A stretch of 64,000 bases of DNA from Cephalopachus bancanus. Lineage: Eukaryota > Chordata > Mammalia > Primates > Tarsiidae. The stretch spans positions 10,683,001 through 10,747,000 of the forward strand of contig JAPVLO010000019.1 in NCBI GenBank assembly GCA_027257055.1. Reading direction: 5' to 3'. Numbering within the stretch: position 1 is the stretch's first letter; every line of letters starts with the position of its first letter. The position numbers were made by a program, and so were the translations under genes. The notes beneath the pieces were generated by a model. The model was not told the origin of the DNA. It saw only the letters and a list, made by a program, of their open reading frames with translations, and ran no database searches. This document shows, one piece after another, positions 47,370 through 58,448 of this stretch.

Positions 47370-48580
47370 GTTGCTGTTTTGTTGAATGAAGTTCAACATC
47401 ATACGTTGCTAGTCTTAAAGAAAATGCTCTTTGAGACAAAGAAGTTGCAGCAGAAGTTAGCAGAGGGGAAATCTGCCAGGAATTCATAAAATGTCCCCTA
47501 AAGAAGACCAGCATGAGCACAATGACAGATCATGACTGTTTCTCATAAGTAAGACTTGACCTAGCTTTTACTTTTCCTCCCCACTTCTCTGGCTCCTCAC
47601 TGTCCAAGGCTGAAGGTCTCCTAAATTGAACTTAAGATAAAAGGAATAGATTCCTACCATATCTCTCTGATCCCAGTTCAATGTATGTTTTTCAACCTAC
47701 TGCAGTCCACAACTGGCAAAGTGGAAAATTTTAATTGCAATAAATTTTTCAAAATCCGATGTAAAGGAACTGGAGCCTCATTGTTACAGTTATATCCCAA
47801 AAGAAGTCAAGAGGCCTGGTTAAAAAAATAAAGACAAAGGATTTTATCTAGCAATATTTATTAAAACCAAGGAACCCATAGATGGAAGGAAGAACCTTAT
47901 TACTCATATCACTATCCTTATCTTCTGGAAAAAAAAAAATATTTGGAGTATTATAAAACATATTATTAACCTTTTGGACCTCAAGAGGAACATTTGGGAA
48001 GAAGAAATAATACAAGACTAAAGGAGTGCAATGAAGGAATAGAAGATTGTAGAACAAATATGGATTATTCATTAGACTATGGAAGACAAAATTAAGTAAA
48101 TGAGTTTTTTTCATAGTACATATTCAGAACGGGACTAAACCCTTAGCCGGACTGCTCAGATGCATATTTTGAATTCCTTTGGTCATCCTCTAGACTCTCA
48201 ATATCTTTTCTCATATTTTAGAGAGAGTAACATTTGGTAGCCAAAACTGTTTTTAATCCTTGGGTCTTTCCACTGTAATATTCATAGATTCTAACTATTA
48301 GAATTAACACAACTTTATTTGAAGACTTTTTTGGTGTCAGTGGTGGAGAAAAATTTATGTATCACAGGAGCAGTCTTCACCAAATATGTGACAGAATTTG
48401 GTGTATGTATACTCCAACTTCTTCATCTGTTGAACAGGATGATTGATTGTGTGTCTCATGCTCTTTATTAGATACCAGAGTTTTTCAGTGGGGTTAAGCT
48501 TCTTTTATCACAATAACTAGCTTTATAATACTTTTACTGGCTCCTCTATCAGTATTTTTTGAGATAATGCTTCAAAAAAT
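47370..48580. other. Unassigned DNA
   Basis: No gene or element recognised in about 1.2 kb. The 88-codon minus-strand frame at 47848-48114 spans an A run and has no recognisable domain. Confidence 0.4.
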
Positions 48581-48587
48581 AACTACA

Positions 48588-49235
48588 CAAGATGGATTAT
48601 TACACAGCTATAAGGAAGGACATAATTATGGACTTTACAGTAACTTGGAGGGATTTAGAATCCATTATACTCAGCGATCTATCACAGAAACAAAGAACTG
48701 AGTACCACATGTTCTCAATTTTAAGTGGACCATGAATATTTATCATAATAATACATGAAAGGAATTGGCAGTAGTGAGTTACTGCCGGGGTGGAGTAGCG
48801 GGGCACACATAACACTAATAAGAGTACCTGATCCCATGTCAGGTGAAGTGATGCCCAAACTTCACCTGTACGGTAACCACTCATACCCTGAATTGTACCC
48901 CACATCTTTTTTTTTTTTTTTTTTTTGAGTTGGTGCCTCACTCTGTTGCCCAGACTGGAGTGCAGTGGCCGCTCCCGGCCACCGCAGCCTCGAACTGCCG
49001 GGTTCTGGCAATCCTTCCGCCTCAGCCTTCCAAGCAGCCGGAAATACAGGCACGCGCTACCACGCCCGGCTGATTTTTTGATTTATTGTAGCGATGAGGT
49101 CTCGCCTGCCCAGGCGGGTCTCGAACCCGCAGACTCAGGCAATCCACTCACTTCAGCCTCCCAAAGGCGCGGGATTACAGGCTGAGCCACCGAGCCCGGC
49201 TGTACCCCCTATCTTAAAGAAAAAAAATAGAGCAG
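48588..49235 (+). mobile_element. 5'-truncated LINE-1 3' end, split by an Alu
   Basis: The last bases of ORF2 (ctataaggaaggacataatt onward) and the 3' UTR continue to 48908 and resume at 49201-49235. The 3' UTR matches those at 25.9-26.2 kb and 52.5-52.9 kb (ggcagtagtg, caaacttcacctgta, ctgaattgtacccc), so three copies of one subfamily lie in this window. Possible flanks are caaaaaataactac (near 48574) and caaaaaaactac (near 49238). Confidence 0.85.
48909..49200 (-). mobile_element. Alu: Young Alu inside LINE-1 3' UTR, minus strand
   Basis: GC-rich type with gcgggtctcgaacccgc at 49114-49130. Its duplication (tgtaccccacatctt at 48894-48908, tgtaccccctatctt at 49201-49215) is formed from the LINE-1's own terminal bases, so the Alu landed a few bases before the LINE-1 tail. 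Confidence 0.96.
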
Positions 49236-51890
49236 ACAAAAAAACTACTTAAATTCCAAGTTATAGTGGAGAAAATTGTATGTGTATAATTTTTTTTCTT
49301 CTCAAAGAAAATTATATGTGTATAATTTTTTTTCTACTCAAATAAATGTTTATGGCTGTTGTTACTGGTGAAAAGTCCCTTATAAGTATTATTGCCAATA
49401 ATCCACATTGTTATTCTATTGGTATGTATACTTTATATATTTACATGTATGTATTTATAGCAACATATATGTATGTATGCAGAACTCACATGGGTAGAGG
49501 CTAGTTGTAGACAGTAGTCTTGACAAAAACTCTTTGCGAGAGATCGTTTCAAACTCACTTATGTTCCTTTATAAACAAAAAGTGTGTAGCATGCCATGTG
49601 ACTATAATGAAGGCCTCTCCTCTTCCATTGGAGTGTAAACTATGATTATACATGCTCCCTAATTCTATTTGACAATGGCACTCTATCAGAATGAGTTCTT
49701 TCCAAGTACTGCAGCAAATGCACTCCATTTAGCACGTGTGGTTTGGTTGCCAAAGATCAAGCTGTATTTTTTCCTGTAATAATGCTACATATAAAATAGA
49801 AGTGACTACTGGAGACTGTGGGGGAAATTTGTTTTAAGACAAACTCAAACCGGGTCCAAATTCTAATACTAGAAGCATCTGACTACATGGTAAATACTTG
49901 CCTTAGAAAAGTAGAGCATGATTGGTGTAATTAGTATTTTGTCCTTAGAACCTCCTGTACTATTTACCACAACCAGGGCATAAAAAGAGTAACATACAAT
50001 GTCATGGTATGAGTGACCTACCATACTTTTTCCCCTAATTTAAGCTTTGGTGGGCATGATATGGAAAATGACTTTAACAGTTTAGAGGAATAAGAATTTG
50101 AGATGAACCAATATTTTCTCATTTTACATGGATTCTTGGGCTATAAGTCTATGGGTTAACTGGAGTCTGAAAACACCTAGCTTATGTTTCTAGAAGAAAG
50201 ACAAAGGTTATCAAAATAATTTACAGGAGAGAATTAAGGCTCTGGTAAACCAATTCTGACAATGTAAAAAAAAAAGTTATCACAATGCAAATTAAGAGGC
50301 ACTGGGATTTGAGATTATAAAATAGGCTACTTGATCATAACAAAGCATGAGAAAGCACATATTAGCTCCTAAAAATTACAAGATACAATTAAGGTTGTTA
50401 CTAACTCATCAGGCCACCATAACTCTCTAATTTTACCCCAAAAGCAAGTACAATCACTACGGTGAAAGTGACTAATGGGGATATCAGGATATATACACAT
50501 ATATGTGTACATACATACATGTATGTGTGTGTTTATATATTTATAATTTTATACTTATTGCATACTTGTATATAATACAATATTGTATATTATTTATAAT
50601 TATACGTTATAATTATATGTGTATAATTTTTATTCTTCCCAAAGAAATGCTTATGGCTATTGTTACTGGTGAAAAACAAGCAAAGAAACAAACAAACAAA
50701 AACAATGGTGGAGGTGCTTCAAACTAGAGCCAGATTGACCTATTTATTGCAAAGGGCAAAGAGTATGTTTCTGTATAGCCAGTGGGTTTATCCAATCCAA
50801 TTCCCAAGTGAGATACTTGTCTGTAGTCAAAGTATCAAGAGGCAGCTTAGTTCTTTGGATAAAACATTCTGATTATATATAATTGGCAAAGGGATGGTAT
50901 TTATTTCAGCAGAGCTTCAGAATTTTACTCACTTTCCACAGGGAAAATCATGAAAAAATAAATATTTGGTCTTTACTACTAATATAAAGATAATATAAAG
51001 TTGTTTTATATGCTGTAAGGTTGAATCCATTGATGGCTCACAAATTTCAAGGCTAATAAGCATTCTCTTAAATGCCTACATTAAATGACTGAGTATACTT
51101 TTGTGAAACTTTGTTAATTTTATATATGGGTATGGTTGTGTGTGTACTGTCTTGTAACAAAGAAAAGTGATTAGTAGTCAAAAAGCTTTGTAAGCCATTG
51201 ACCTAAACTACTAAAATGCCAAAAATGTCAATTGAATTTCTTTAGGTAGTATTTTAATTTTCTTTAATATCTGTAATTAGTGGTTAATTTTTTTTTATTA
51301 CAGGCCTAGCCCAGGGAACAATGATGAAAGACAATGAAGATAATTATTAACTCCAATTGAATCAGGGGTCAGAGAGTAAAGTGTATAAGAAAAATATGAG
51401 TAAATTCACTTTCCCAAGAGTGGGTAAAGATCAAAGCATTTATTTTTTTCACCTGTCTGAGGAAAATTAAGTGAAAGCCACAACACACTTTAAATTTAGT
51501 TATTTAGTAGTACTTGCTTACAGCATCTGAGAAAACTAAAAGTACTTTAATTGATAATGCTAATTTGTGTCTCTCTAGTTATTAGCTGACTCTCATGAAA
51601 TTAAAAGTGTTTTACTTTTTCCAAGAATATTTTAGATTGCTTTTGCTACTGTAATTGTCAAGATCACACATCTATTCTTAAAGTGATTACAGGTATCTCT
51701 TATACCTAAAGTGATTGAGGTGTCTGGAAATTATCAAGTCATCAAAGGAAAAAATAACCTTGAAACAGTCAACCTCAAGGCAGATACTACAATATATATC
51801 TCCATATAGTAACAATAACAAATCCTCTACCTGAATAACTTTTTCTCAAGTGCATAAATCACTGGATAGGACAGTATATTTTTCTTAATT
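49236..51890. other. Unassigned DNA with a diverged direct repeat
   Basis: No gene. A ~65-bp block at 49306-49371 (attatatgtgtataat...gttactggtgaaaa) recurs at about 50611-50676, and its first half is also tandemly repeated at 49270-49305. TA/TG-rich tracts occupy about 50490-50625. The small frames at 50503-50872 are low-complexity. Confidence 0.55.
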
Positions 51891-51894
51891 AACT

Positions 51895-52330
51895 GATTGA
51901 ATGAACATGTATTAAGAACCTACACTATGCCAGGATCTATTATAAGAACTATGGATTCAGAGGTAAACAAGCATCATTTCCATTCTCAAGATACTCTTGG
52001 TCTTAATCATGCAGCTATGAAAATGTACACTTTTAATATTATATACTATGCCCACGATAGCAATCAGTTGAAATGACCATATTTTGGTCTATAGAGAAGA
52101 GTGTTCAGGAAAGAACCAAAGGAGAATGAATAGTTTATATGAATAAGGCAAATAGTATAAATATGACACAAGAAAAGAGGGCGATAGGGAGGATCAATGG
52201 GTGATGATGCTTGAAAGAAAGGTTTGAATCAGGTCATGTGAGATAGTAAGTACTATATTAATATATTTGTACTTCCTTCCAGAAGTAACTTCAAACAGAG
52301 GAATTAATCAATTTTTTTTTCTTTAAAAAG
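51895..52330 (-). mobile_element. LINE-2 fragment, minus strand
   Basis: Reverse-complement LINE-2. The phrase 'cctacactatgccaggatct' (51921-51940) followed by 'gaggtaaacaagcatcat' is its 3' part, and 'gaatcaggtcatgtgagata' (52226-52245) belongs further upstream in the element. Diverged, no tail. Confidence 0.65.
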
Positions 52331-52504
52331 TCCATTGGGATTCAAATTTAAAGAATGAAGTTAAGGAGAGCAAAACTTAGCACTGGGGAAAACTGCTGTA
52401 GTGCCATTTAAAAAATTTCAGTGCAAATAATGAAATCATCAACTCAATCACTGACAATGGTGATGAAAAAAGTTGAATATTTCCATATAATTAATTTTTT
52501 TCTG

Positions 52505-53137
52505 TTTTATTTTAAAGTTGTGGGTACAAGTCAGGATTGGGTACACAAGTGGTTTAGGTACAGGTAAAGTTTTGGGCCTCCCATTGGCGTTCACCTCACC
52601 TGGATTAGAATCAGGCATCCTTATTGATGTTATGTGATCTTCCCTCCTCTGGCAATCTCCTGCAACTGCCAATCCCATTTTTGTGGTATTATGATAAGTA
52701 CTCAGGGTCCACTTACGAGTGTGGTACATGGTTCTTTGTTTCTGTGATAGATCACTGAATATGATAGACTCCAAATCCATCCAAGTTACTCTGAAGTCCA
52801 TAATTTTGTGCTTCTTTATGGCTGCATAATATTCCATCATATATACATACCACATTTTTTTATCCAGTCCAGTTTCAGTGAGAAGCACGGTTGGTTCTCT
52901 TTTTGCAATTGTGAATAGTGCTGCAATAAACATGTGTGCAATTATCTCTTTTGAAGAATGATTTGAGTTCTTCCAGGCATAGTCCCAGAAAGGGAATTGC
53001 TGGTTCATATGAAAAGTCAATTTCTAGCTCTTTTAGAAATAGCCACACTGTTTTCCATATAGGGTGAATTAGTTTGCACTCCCACCAACAGTGTAGAAGC
53101 ATTCCCTTTTCTCTCCATCATCATCAGCATCTGTTGT
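52505..53137 (-). pseudogene. LINE-1 ORF2 C-terminal remnant
   Basis: This holds the longest open frame in the window (190 codons, 52448-53020 minus). It covers the end of LINE-1 ORF2, with the hallmark MMEYYAAIKKHKIMDF, then runs without a stop into 3' UTR-derived codons, so the tail of that frame is not real protein. The upstream continuation with [21 protein letters not shown] (in a second frame, 52875-53102) corresponds to the cysteine-rich C-terminal part. Truncated and frameshifted; no enzyme can be made. Confidence 0.85.
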
Positions 53138-53144
53138 TTTTTGT

Positions 53145-53882
53145 TCACACTAATACCCAAACTGAGCAAAGACCCAACAAAGATAGACAACTACAGGCCA
53201 ATATCCCTGATGAACATAGATGCACAGATTCTCAACAAGAGTCTAACAAATCACATCCAACAGCACATCTAAAAATGTATCCACCATGGCCAAGTAGGCT
53301 TCATCCATGGGATGCAGGACTGGCTTAACATCTGCAAGACCATAAATGTAATTAAATTCATCAACAGATATAAAAACAAGAATCACATGATTATATCACT
53401 AGATGCAGAAAAGGCTTTTGATAAAATCCAGTATCCATTTTCAATAAAAACCCTTGGACACTTAGGTATAGAGAGAACATACTTGAAAATAGTAAAACTA
53501 TCCAACATAAACCCATAGCCAACATATTACTAAATGGACAGTAATTGGAAGCATTTCCCCTGAAAACCGAAACAAAACAAGGCTGCCCACTCTCACTCCT
53601 CCTGTTCAACAGAGAATTGGAAGTCCTGGCTAGAGCAATCAGGAGAATGATATCAGGGGTATTCAAATAGGAAAAAAGGAAGTTAAGCTGTCCTTCTTTG
53701 TAGACAATTGGATCCTCTACCTGGAAAACCCAAGGGAATCTGTCAAAAATTCCCTTGTGCTGATAAAGGGTTTTTGGCAAAGTCTCAGGGTATAAAACCA
53801 ATGTGCAAAAGACAATCACATTTTTATGCACCACAGCAAACAGGCAAAGAACCAAATAAAAAGTACAGTCCCATTCACAATA

Positions 53883-53946
<64 letters not shown>

Positions 53947-53998
53947 TACTTTGGCATCTTCCTAACTAGAGAAGTGAAAGAGCTTTACAATGAAAAAG
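53145..53998 (+). pseudogene. LINE-1 ORF2 reverse-transcriptase remnant (inverted part)
   Basis: The plus-strand text encodes RT-domain pieces in several frames: a '[16 protein letters not shown]'-like stretch near 53200, [16 protein letters not shown] at about 53380-53427 (the first catalytic aspartate region intact) and KYFGIFLTREVKELYNEKD after the (CA)n array near 53943-53999. Stops and frameshifts separate them. The catalytic FADD box region near 53695-53710 reads as damaged. Confidence 0.85.
53884..53944. repeat. (CA)n microsatellite inside LINE-1 ORF2
   Basis: About 30 uninterrupted CA units inserted between two adjacent ORF2 codons regions. LINE-1 coding text resumes immediately after it, so the array expanded within the element after insertion. 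The 188-codon minus-strand frame (53391-53957), with its CV repeats, is a translation of this array. Confidence 0.97.
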
Positions 53999-54012
53999 AT
54001 TTCTTTATAATT

Positions 54013-54799
54013 TAGAGAGGGTATACAAGCCAGTCTTCATGACCATCTTGATGTTAGTCAAGAGGGAGAATTTTGTGCTTTTAAAAATTTAAACATCTAA
54101 CTATTTTAGCCTAAGTGACAGTGAGGATGATGTTTTTACCACTTATAATTAAGAATGCAGAGAAAAATGTAGGTAGCAGGTTTTGAGGTTGGAAAAAAAT
54201 TGGCTTAACTTTTTGAGTCAAGGTTGAGAATGCCAATAGTCAGTTCACAATAGAGAAGTTAGGAAGAAAAATAGAAGAGAAGCCATAATTCCACTCCAGT
54301 AATGGCTGGCAGGGCTATGTGAAAAAAGTACTCATGACATTTGCCTCAGCTTTCAGACTTTCTCCTGCAAATCACTTACTTTGGTGCTGTAAGTGGCTAT
54401 GATTACCTGTGGTTGCTTCTTTGGATTTCTGTAGCCTTCCAATCTTCAGAAAGCCAAATGCAGGTTTCCTTGACCCTTCCTCTACCAGTCCTTTAATAGT
54501 TCTTTTAATAGATTAAATCTTCCTACCTAGAGTGAATCCTGTATTCTAGACCAAGAAAGAAGAAGAAGGAGGAGGAGGAGGAGAGGAGGAGGAGGAGAAT
54601 GGGTATTTGGTGGAAAAGATGGAGTTATCAGTGCATAGCTCTCAGATGAAGATATGAGCATAAAACAAAAAGAATAAATACTCAAGAATAAAGCAAAGAG
54701 AAATATTCATTAACAAAGGGTTAGTGGAAGAAGAGCTCAAGCTAGAAAGTTTAAAAAAGTGATTAGAGCCTTACAAAGAAAAAAATCAGAAAAAAGTGT
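54013..54799. other. Unassigned DNA with (GGA)n
   Basis: No gene recognised. A purine microsatellite (gaagaagaaggaggagg...) lies at about 54556-54602. Confidence 0.5.
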
Positions 54800-54903
54800 T
54801 AGTATGGAAATCAATTTCATATACTATAACTCTCAAACTCTTTTTTTTTTTAAACCTCCGAGAGCCCCAGGATATAAAACAACAGTCCTTAAGAGATACT
54901 GAC
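54800..54903 (+). repeat. Source segment of a 104-bp direct duplication
   Basis: This sequence (starting tagtatggaaatcaatttc, ending agagatactgac) occurs again at 56272-56376 with the same bases throughout, except for one extra T in the internal T run (11 here, 12 there). Its flanks are ordinary unique DNA, so it is taken as the source. Confidence 0.97.
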
Positions 54904-55925
54904 AGAACAAATACAGTGACTAACCTGGAACTGTTTCACTTAAATTTATACATGAACAGAAAATGAATCCTGGAGAAGAATTCTATTACTAGTCACTGAG
55001 GAGCATGGAAGGGAGAATTAGGATCAGTGAAGTCTAACATTTAATGGTTAGTTTTGCAAATGTACTTTTGCATATGCATATTTGTAAATGTGTTATTAAT
55101 CATTTAATTTTTATGTTTCATACCTAATTTGTTAGTAATTCCAATTGGCAAACTGTGTTATATCCAGGCTTAACAACATTCTAGCCAGCTACACAGATGA
55201 AGGTAGGCCGTTATTAGAGTTGCTTGGAGGCTTACTTTTATTTCAATGTGGCCCATATTTTGGGACATTCCAATAATCATTTCCTCTTTTTAACATTTTA
55301 AAACAATTCAGCTATGAATTTTATCAGAGTAGACAAGCATGAAATGAATTTTCTATCATGGGTTCTGAATGCCAAGAGAGCTCACAGATCAGTAACATTG
55401 AAAGGCGCTGGTGCTTGATGTTTAACTTATTTTTTTTATTTAAGCAGGCAAATCCCCTTGAGCATTATTTTGAACTCTAAAGGGCAGTGGTTGTTCTAAT
55501 TTTGGAACAAAATATTTCCTCCTCTCTAAAGAGTTGACTCTCTTATAGTGGTCTTTGCCATTTTAAAATATTGACCTATGTTTCTGATTACTATTAGCTA
55601 TTATATCATTTATATTTGTCTAAACAAATATGCTTGTATTTATCAAACAATGAACACTTCAATTCAATACCAATTTTGAAAAGTTTTTGTTTAATGTTTG
55701 TGATACCTTATTTAGACTATGATGTATATTATATTACATTTATTAATTTGAGGATATTAGAATAAAATTTTATATTAAAAGTCAAATATGGCAAGCAGAT
55801 ATATTTGTAAGTCACTTTTGTTCTGTTAAATTTGCAGCTCTTTCCCTCTCTTCTTGCTAATAAACTTTTTCTTTTTCTCTCTTCTTCTCACTAATAAACT
55901 TTGTTTTAAAACTTAAAAAAAAAAA
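54904..55925. other. Unassigned DNA
   Basis: No gene. Near 55842-55910 a pyrimidine-rich block with 'ctaataaact' occurs twice in tandem and resembles an LTR polyadenylation region. Confidence 0.4.
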
Positions 55926-56215
55926 GTCGGGTATGGTGGCTCAAGTCTGTAATCCCAGCACTTTGGGAGGCTGAGGTGAAAGGATTACTTGAGAACAGGG
56001 GTTTGAGATGAGCCTGAGAAACATGGCAAGACCTCATTTCTACAATTAAGAAAAAAAAAAATCCGCTGGGCTTGGTGGCTCATGCCTGTAGTTCCAGCTA
56101 CTTGGACGGGTGAGGTGGAAGGATCGCCGAAGCCCAGCAGGTTGAGACTGTGGTGACTGTGAGCATTCCACTGCACTCCAACCTGAAAGACAGAGAGAGA
56201 CTCTAGCTCTAAAAA

Positions 56216-56232
<17 letters not shown>
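55926..56232 (+). mobile_element. Alu: Alu SINE, plus strand, tail turned into (TA)n
   Basis: A forward Alu (gtcgggtatggtggctcaag ... gagactctagctct) followed by an A tail of about 24 that passes directly into a (TA)n array. Microsatellite birth from an Alu tail is well known. The copy is moderately diverged. Confidence 0.93.
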
Positions 56233-56276
<44 letters not shown>

Positions 56277-56375
56277 TGGAAATCAATTTCATATACTATA
56301 ACTCTCAAACTCTTTTTTTTTTTTAAACCTCCGAGAGCCCCAGGATATAAAACAACAGTCCTTAAGAGATACTGA

Positions 56376-56425
<50 letters not shown>
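56233..56425. repeat. (TA)n array interrupted by a templated insert
   Basis: Pure (TA)n runs from 56233 to 56271 and again from about 56377 to 56425. Between them lies a 105-bp non-repetitive segment identical to 54800-54903. Confidence 0.96.
56272..56376 (+). repeat. 105-bp copy of 54800-54903 inside (TA)n
   Basis: Direct-orientation copy of DNA starting 1,472 bp upstream, with only a one-base T-run difference. There is no A tail and no target duplication other than TA. Junction microhomology (tag / cta with the TA repeats) fits template switching. Assembly error must be excluded. Confidence 0.95.
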
Positions 56426-56428
<3 letters not shown>

Positions 56429-56715
56429 CCATACTTGAAAAATACTTAAGCAACCTACATCTCTCCAGTGTTAACATATAATAAGATTGTCAAATTGTAT
56501 ATTCTCAAAAACTCACACACTGACATTTATACACTTACATTAAATATTCATGACCTTTATTTATTGACTTAATAGATATAAAGTTAAGTAATTTTTCTGT
56601 GATAAGAAACCTACAAAAACATGAGATTTTTTTTATTCCTTATTTTGATTTTTCAAGGGAACTTGGAGTTATTTTGTCTTGAATGTAAGGAATCATTCTT
56701 TGAGTTTATTTATTT
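56426..56715. other. Unassigned DNA
   Basis: AT-rich, with nothing recognised. Confidence 0.4.
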
Positions 56716-56885
56716 ACTTTTTTTAATGGACAATAATTATATATATTTATGGGATACAATGTGGTGTTTTGCTACTTGTATACATTGTTGATTAATAATA
56801 TCAAGCTAATTCACTGAACCATCCCCTCACCTACTTGTCATTTTTTCCCAGTGAGATCATGTAAAATGTATTTTTTTAAACAGTT
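56716..56885 (-). mobile_element. LINE-1 3' terminal fragment, minus strand
   Basis: The text 'gacaataattatatatattt', 'gatacaatgtggtgttttg', 'tatcaagctaattcactg' and 'cagtgagatcatgtaaaatg' is the reversed 3' end of an L1MA/L1MB-age element. Confidence 0.75.
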
Positions 56886-57842
56886 TTAAATGATATAATA
56901 GACATTATTTTTATGTTCATAATAAGGATGGGCTGATTGGTCACTGGGCATAAGTGCTTGAAGTGGTCTAACAATTCTACTTCCTTCTTCACTTGGCTGA
57001 AGGACTACAAAATTTACAATAATAATAAGTAGAGCTAAAAGTAAATGCTCAGTTGTTTCCTGTCATCTTACAAGACAGGCTGCTCCCTCACTGTGTAGTT
57101 TTTTCTTTGGTCTCTGGAAGACAAAGAGAATTGCTGAAAACCTTTGCAGGATAGCAGGGTTTTTTTTACCAATTCAATTAAACTGCTATTACCTGGCAGA
57201 AAAAAAAAATTGTGCAGAGAAAAACCAAATAGCTTAAGGCACATCTTCTGCCAAAGAATACGTAGATGAAGTTTGAAGGAGCTCTGATGTGTTTTCTTAA
57301 CCCTCATGTAGCAACATACCACTATTCCCTGAATGTTTGCTACTTTTTAATTGCTTCCTACCTGTGTATCTTGTTTCTAAAATTAGATTTTTAAACTCAG
57401 GGACAATCATAAAGTGTTATTTTTTGTCTACTATAATTCTAGAGTAAAAATTCTATGATAAGGATTTATGTGAATTGTGATTATGTTGGTGGTCAGTTGA
57501 AATTCTAAAATTGTGTGGTTTAAATAGTATGCAGTTAAAAATCCTTCTTTTTCTATTATTTTCAATCTTTTCTTTTGAACGACATATGTGTAAGAACACT
57601 TAGCATCATCTCTTTCAAATTCCAAGATGCAAATCAATACCACAACATAAACCTAAGAAAGAGAAATTTCTCCAAGAGGACAGCTTGGAAGAGAAAACTC
57701 CAATAATTACTTAGGAAACTGTTCAGTTGAAGGAAACTAACGTAATTTTTCCTTCAGGACACCCACAATTTGCTCATGCAAGAGAAAATAACAGAAAAAT
57801 CAACATATCATGAAAGATGGAAACCTGTTTATTGAGTTGTGG
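56886..57842. other. Unassigned DNA
   Basis: No gene or repeat recognised. The minus-strand frames at 57068-57322 and 57431-57643 have no recognisable domain. Confidence 0.4.
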
Positions 57843-57846
57843 AAAG

Positions 57847-58448
57847 TGTTACAGTTAGACATGAGCAGAAGGGGTCTGTCCCCGAGTGTACCTTGCCTTG
57901 TCACACCTCAGACCGCTTTGTTTCTGCTGAATCCCCACTCCAAGTTCCTCACTCTAGATAAAAAGTCCCTTCATCTTGCAATTGCAGCATCCTGCCTAAT
58001 GTGGAACTTTACTAACCAGGGACTTTCCAGACCTGCAAACATGCACACTGGAAGTCTCTTAGGGTCTTTGGGTTATTACCATATCATTAGCGTTTATTAG
58101 CAGTGTGGTTTAAACTTCCTCATGAGTTTCATTTATTTACTCCTGGGAAACCCACAGGCTCAGTCCTAAGTTATAAAGCCCAAGACCTGTCCATCAAATT
58201 ATGAAAAAATGCATATTGCCAGGAGAACCAGGAAAAAGGAAGCAGAGAACCCTATAACTCAAAAGCCCACAGTTTGAGGCTTGTCTGTTCTTGAACTGTC
58301 TGCTCCGTTTTTCTTGCTGAACAGAATGTACCCTTGTTTTCAATAAAACTATCACTTCCACCTACAATTTTCATGTGATGTTTTCAATTCTTTGTGATGA
58401 GATACAAGAGCCAAGGACCACAAGCCAAAACCTGCTAGCCCAGTAACA
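57847..58448 (+). mobile_element. Solo LTR of a class I endogenous retrovirus
   Basis: A 602-bp unit opening TGTTACAG and closing CAGTAACA, a six-base terminal inverted repeat (TGTTAC/GTAACA). It is flanked by a perfect 4-bp duplication aaag (57843-57846, 58449-58452), the length made by gammaretrovirus-like (class I) integrases. A TATA-like ttataaag at 58171 and AATAAA at 58342-58347 sit in normal U3/R positions. The 96-codon frame inside it is incidental. The intact duplication and signals suggest a comparatively young insertion reduced to one LTR by recombination. The family is not identified. Confidence 0.9.

Larger units (their letters stand above)
52493..53998 (-). mobile_element. Twin-primed LINE-1, minus strand, with (CA)n
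   Basis: The 3' part (ORF2 C-terminus and 3' UTR) runs on the minus strand from about 53143 down to 52493. The part from about 53145 to 53998 is ORF2 reverse-transcriptase region on the plus strand, i.e. inverted. Imperfect 14-bp flanks, atttccatataatt (52479-52492) and atttctttataatt (53999-54012), enclose both, so one insertion made both. Unlike the 25-kb copy, roughly 1 kb of ORF2 between the two parts is missing. The inverted part is interrupted by (CA)n at 53884-53944. Confidence 0.88.

Noticed and set aside
53391..53957. 188-codon minus-strand frame with a CV-repeat segment
   Set aside because: The repeat is the (CA)n microsatellite, and the rest is antisense to LINE-1 ORF2.
57810..58100. 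96-codon plus-strand frame
   Set aside because: It falls inside the solo LTR (57847-58448) and starts just before it. No retroviral or cellular domain is visible.
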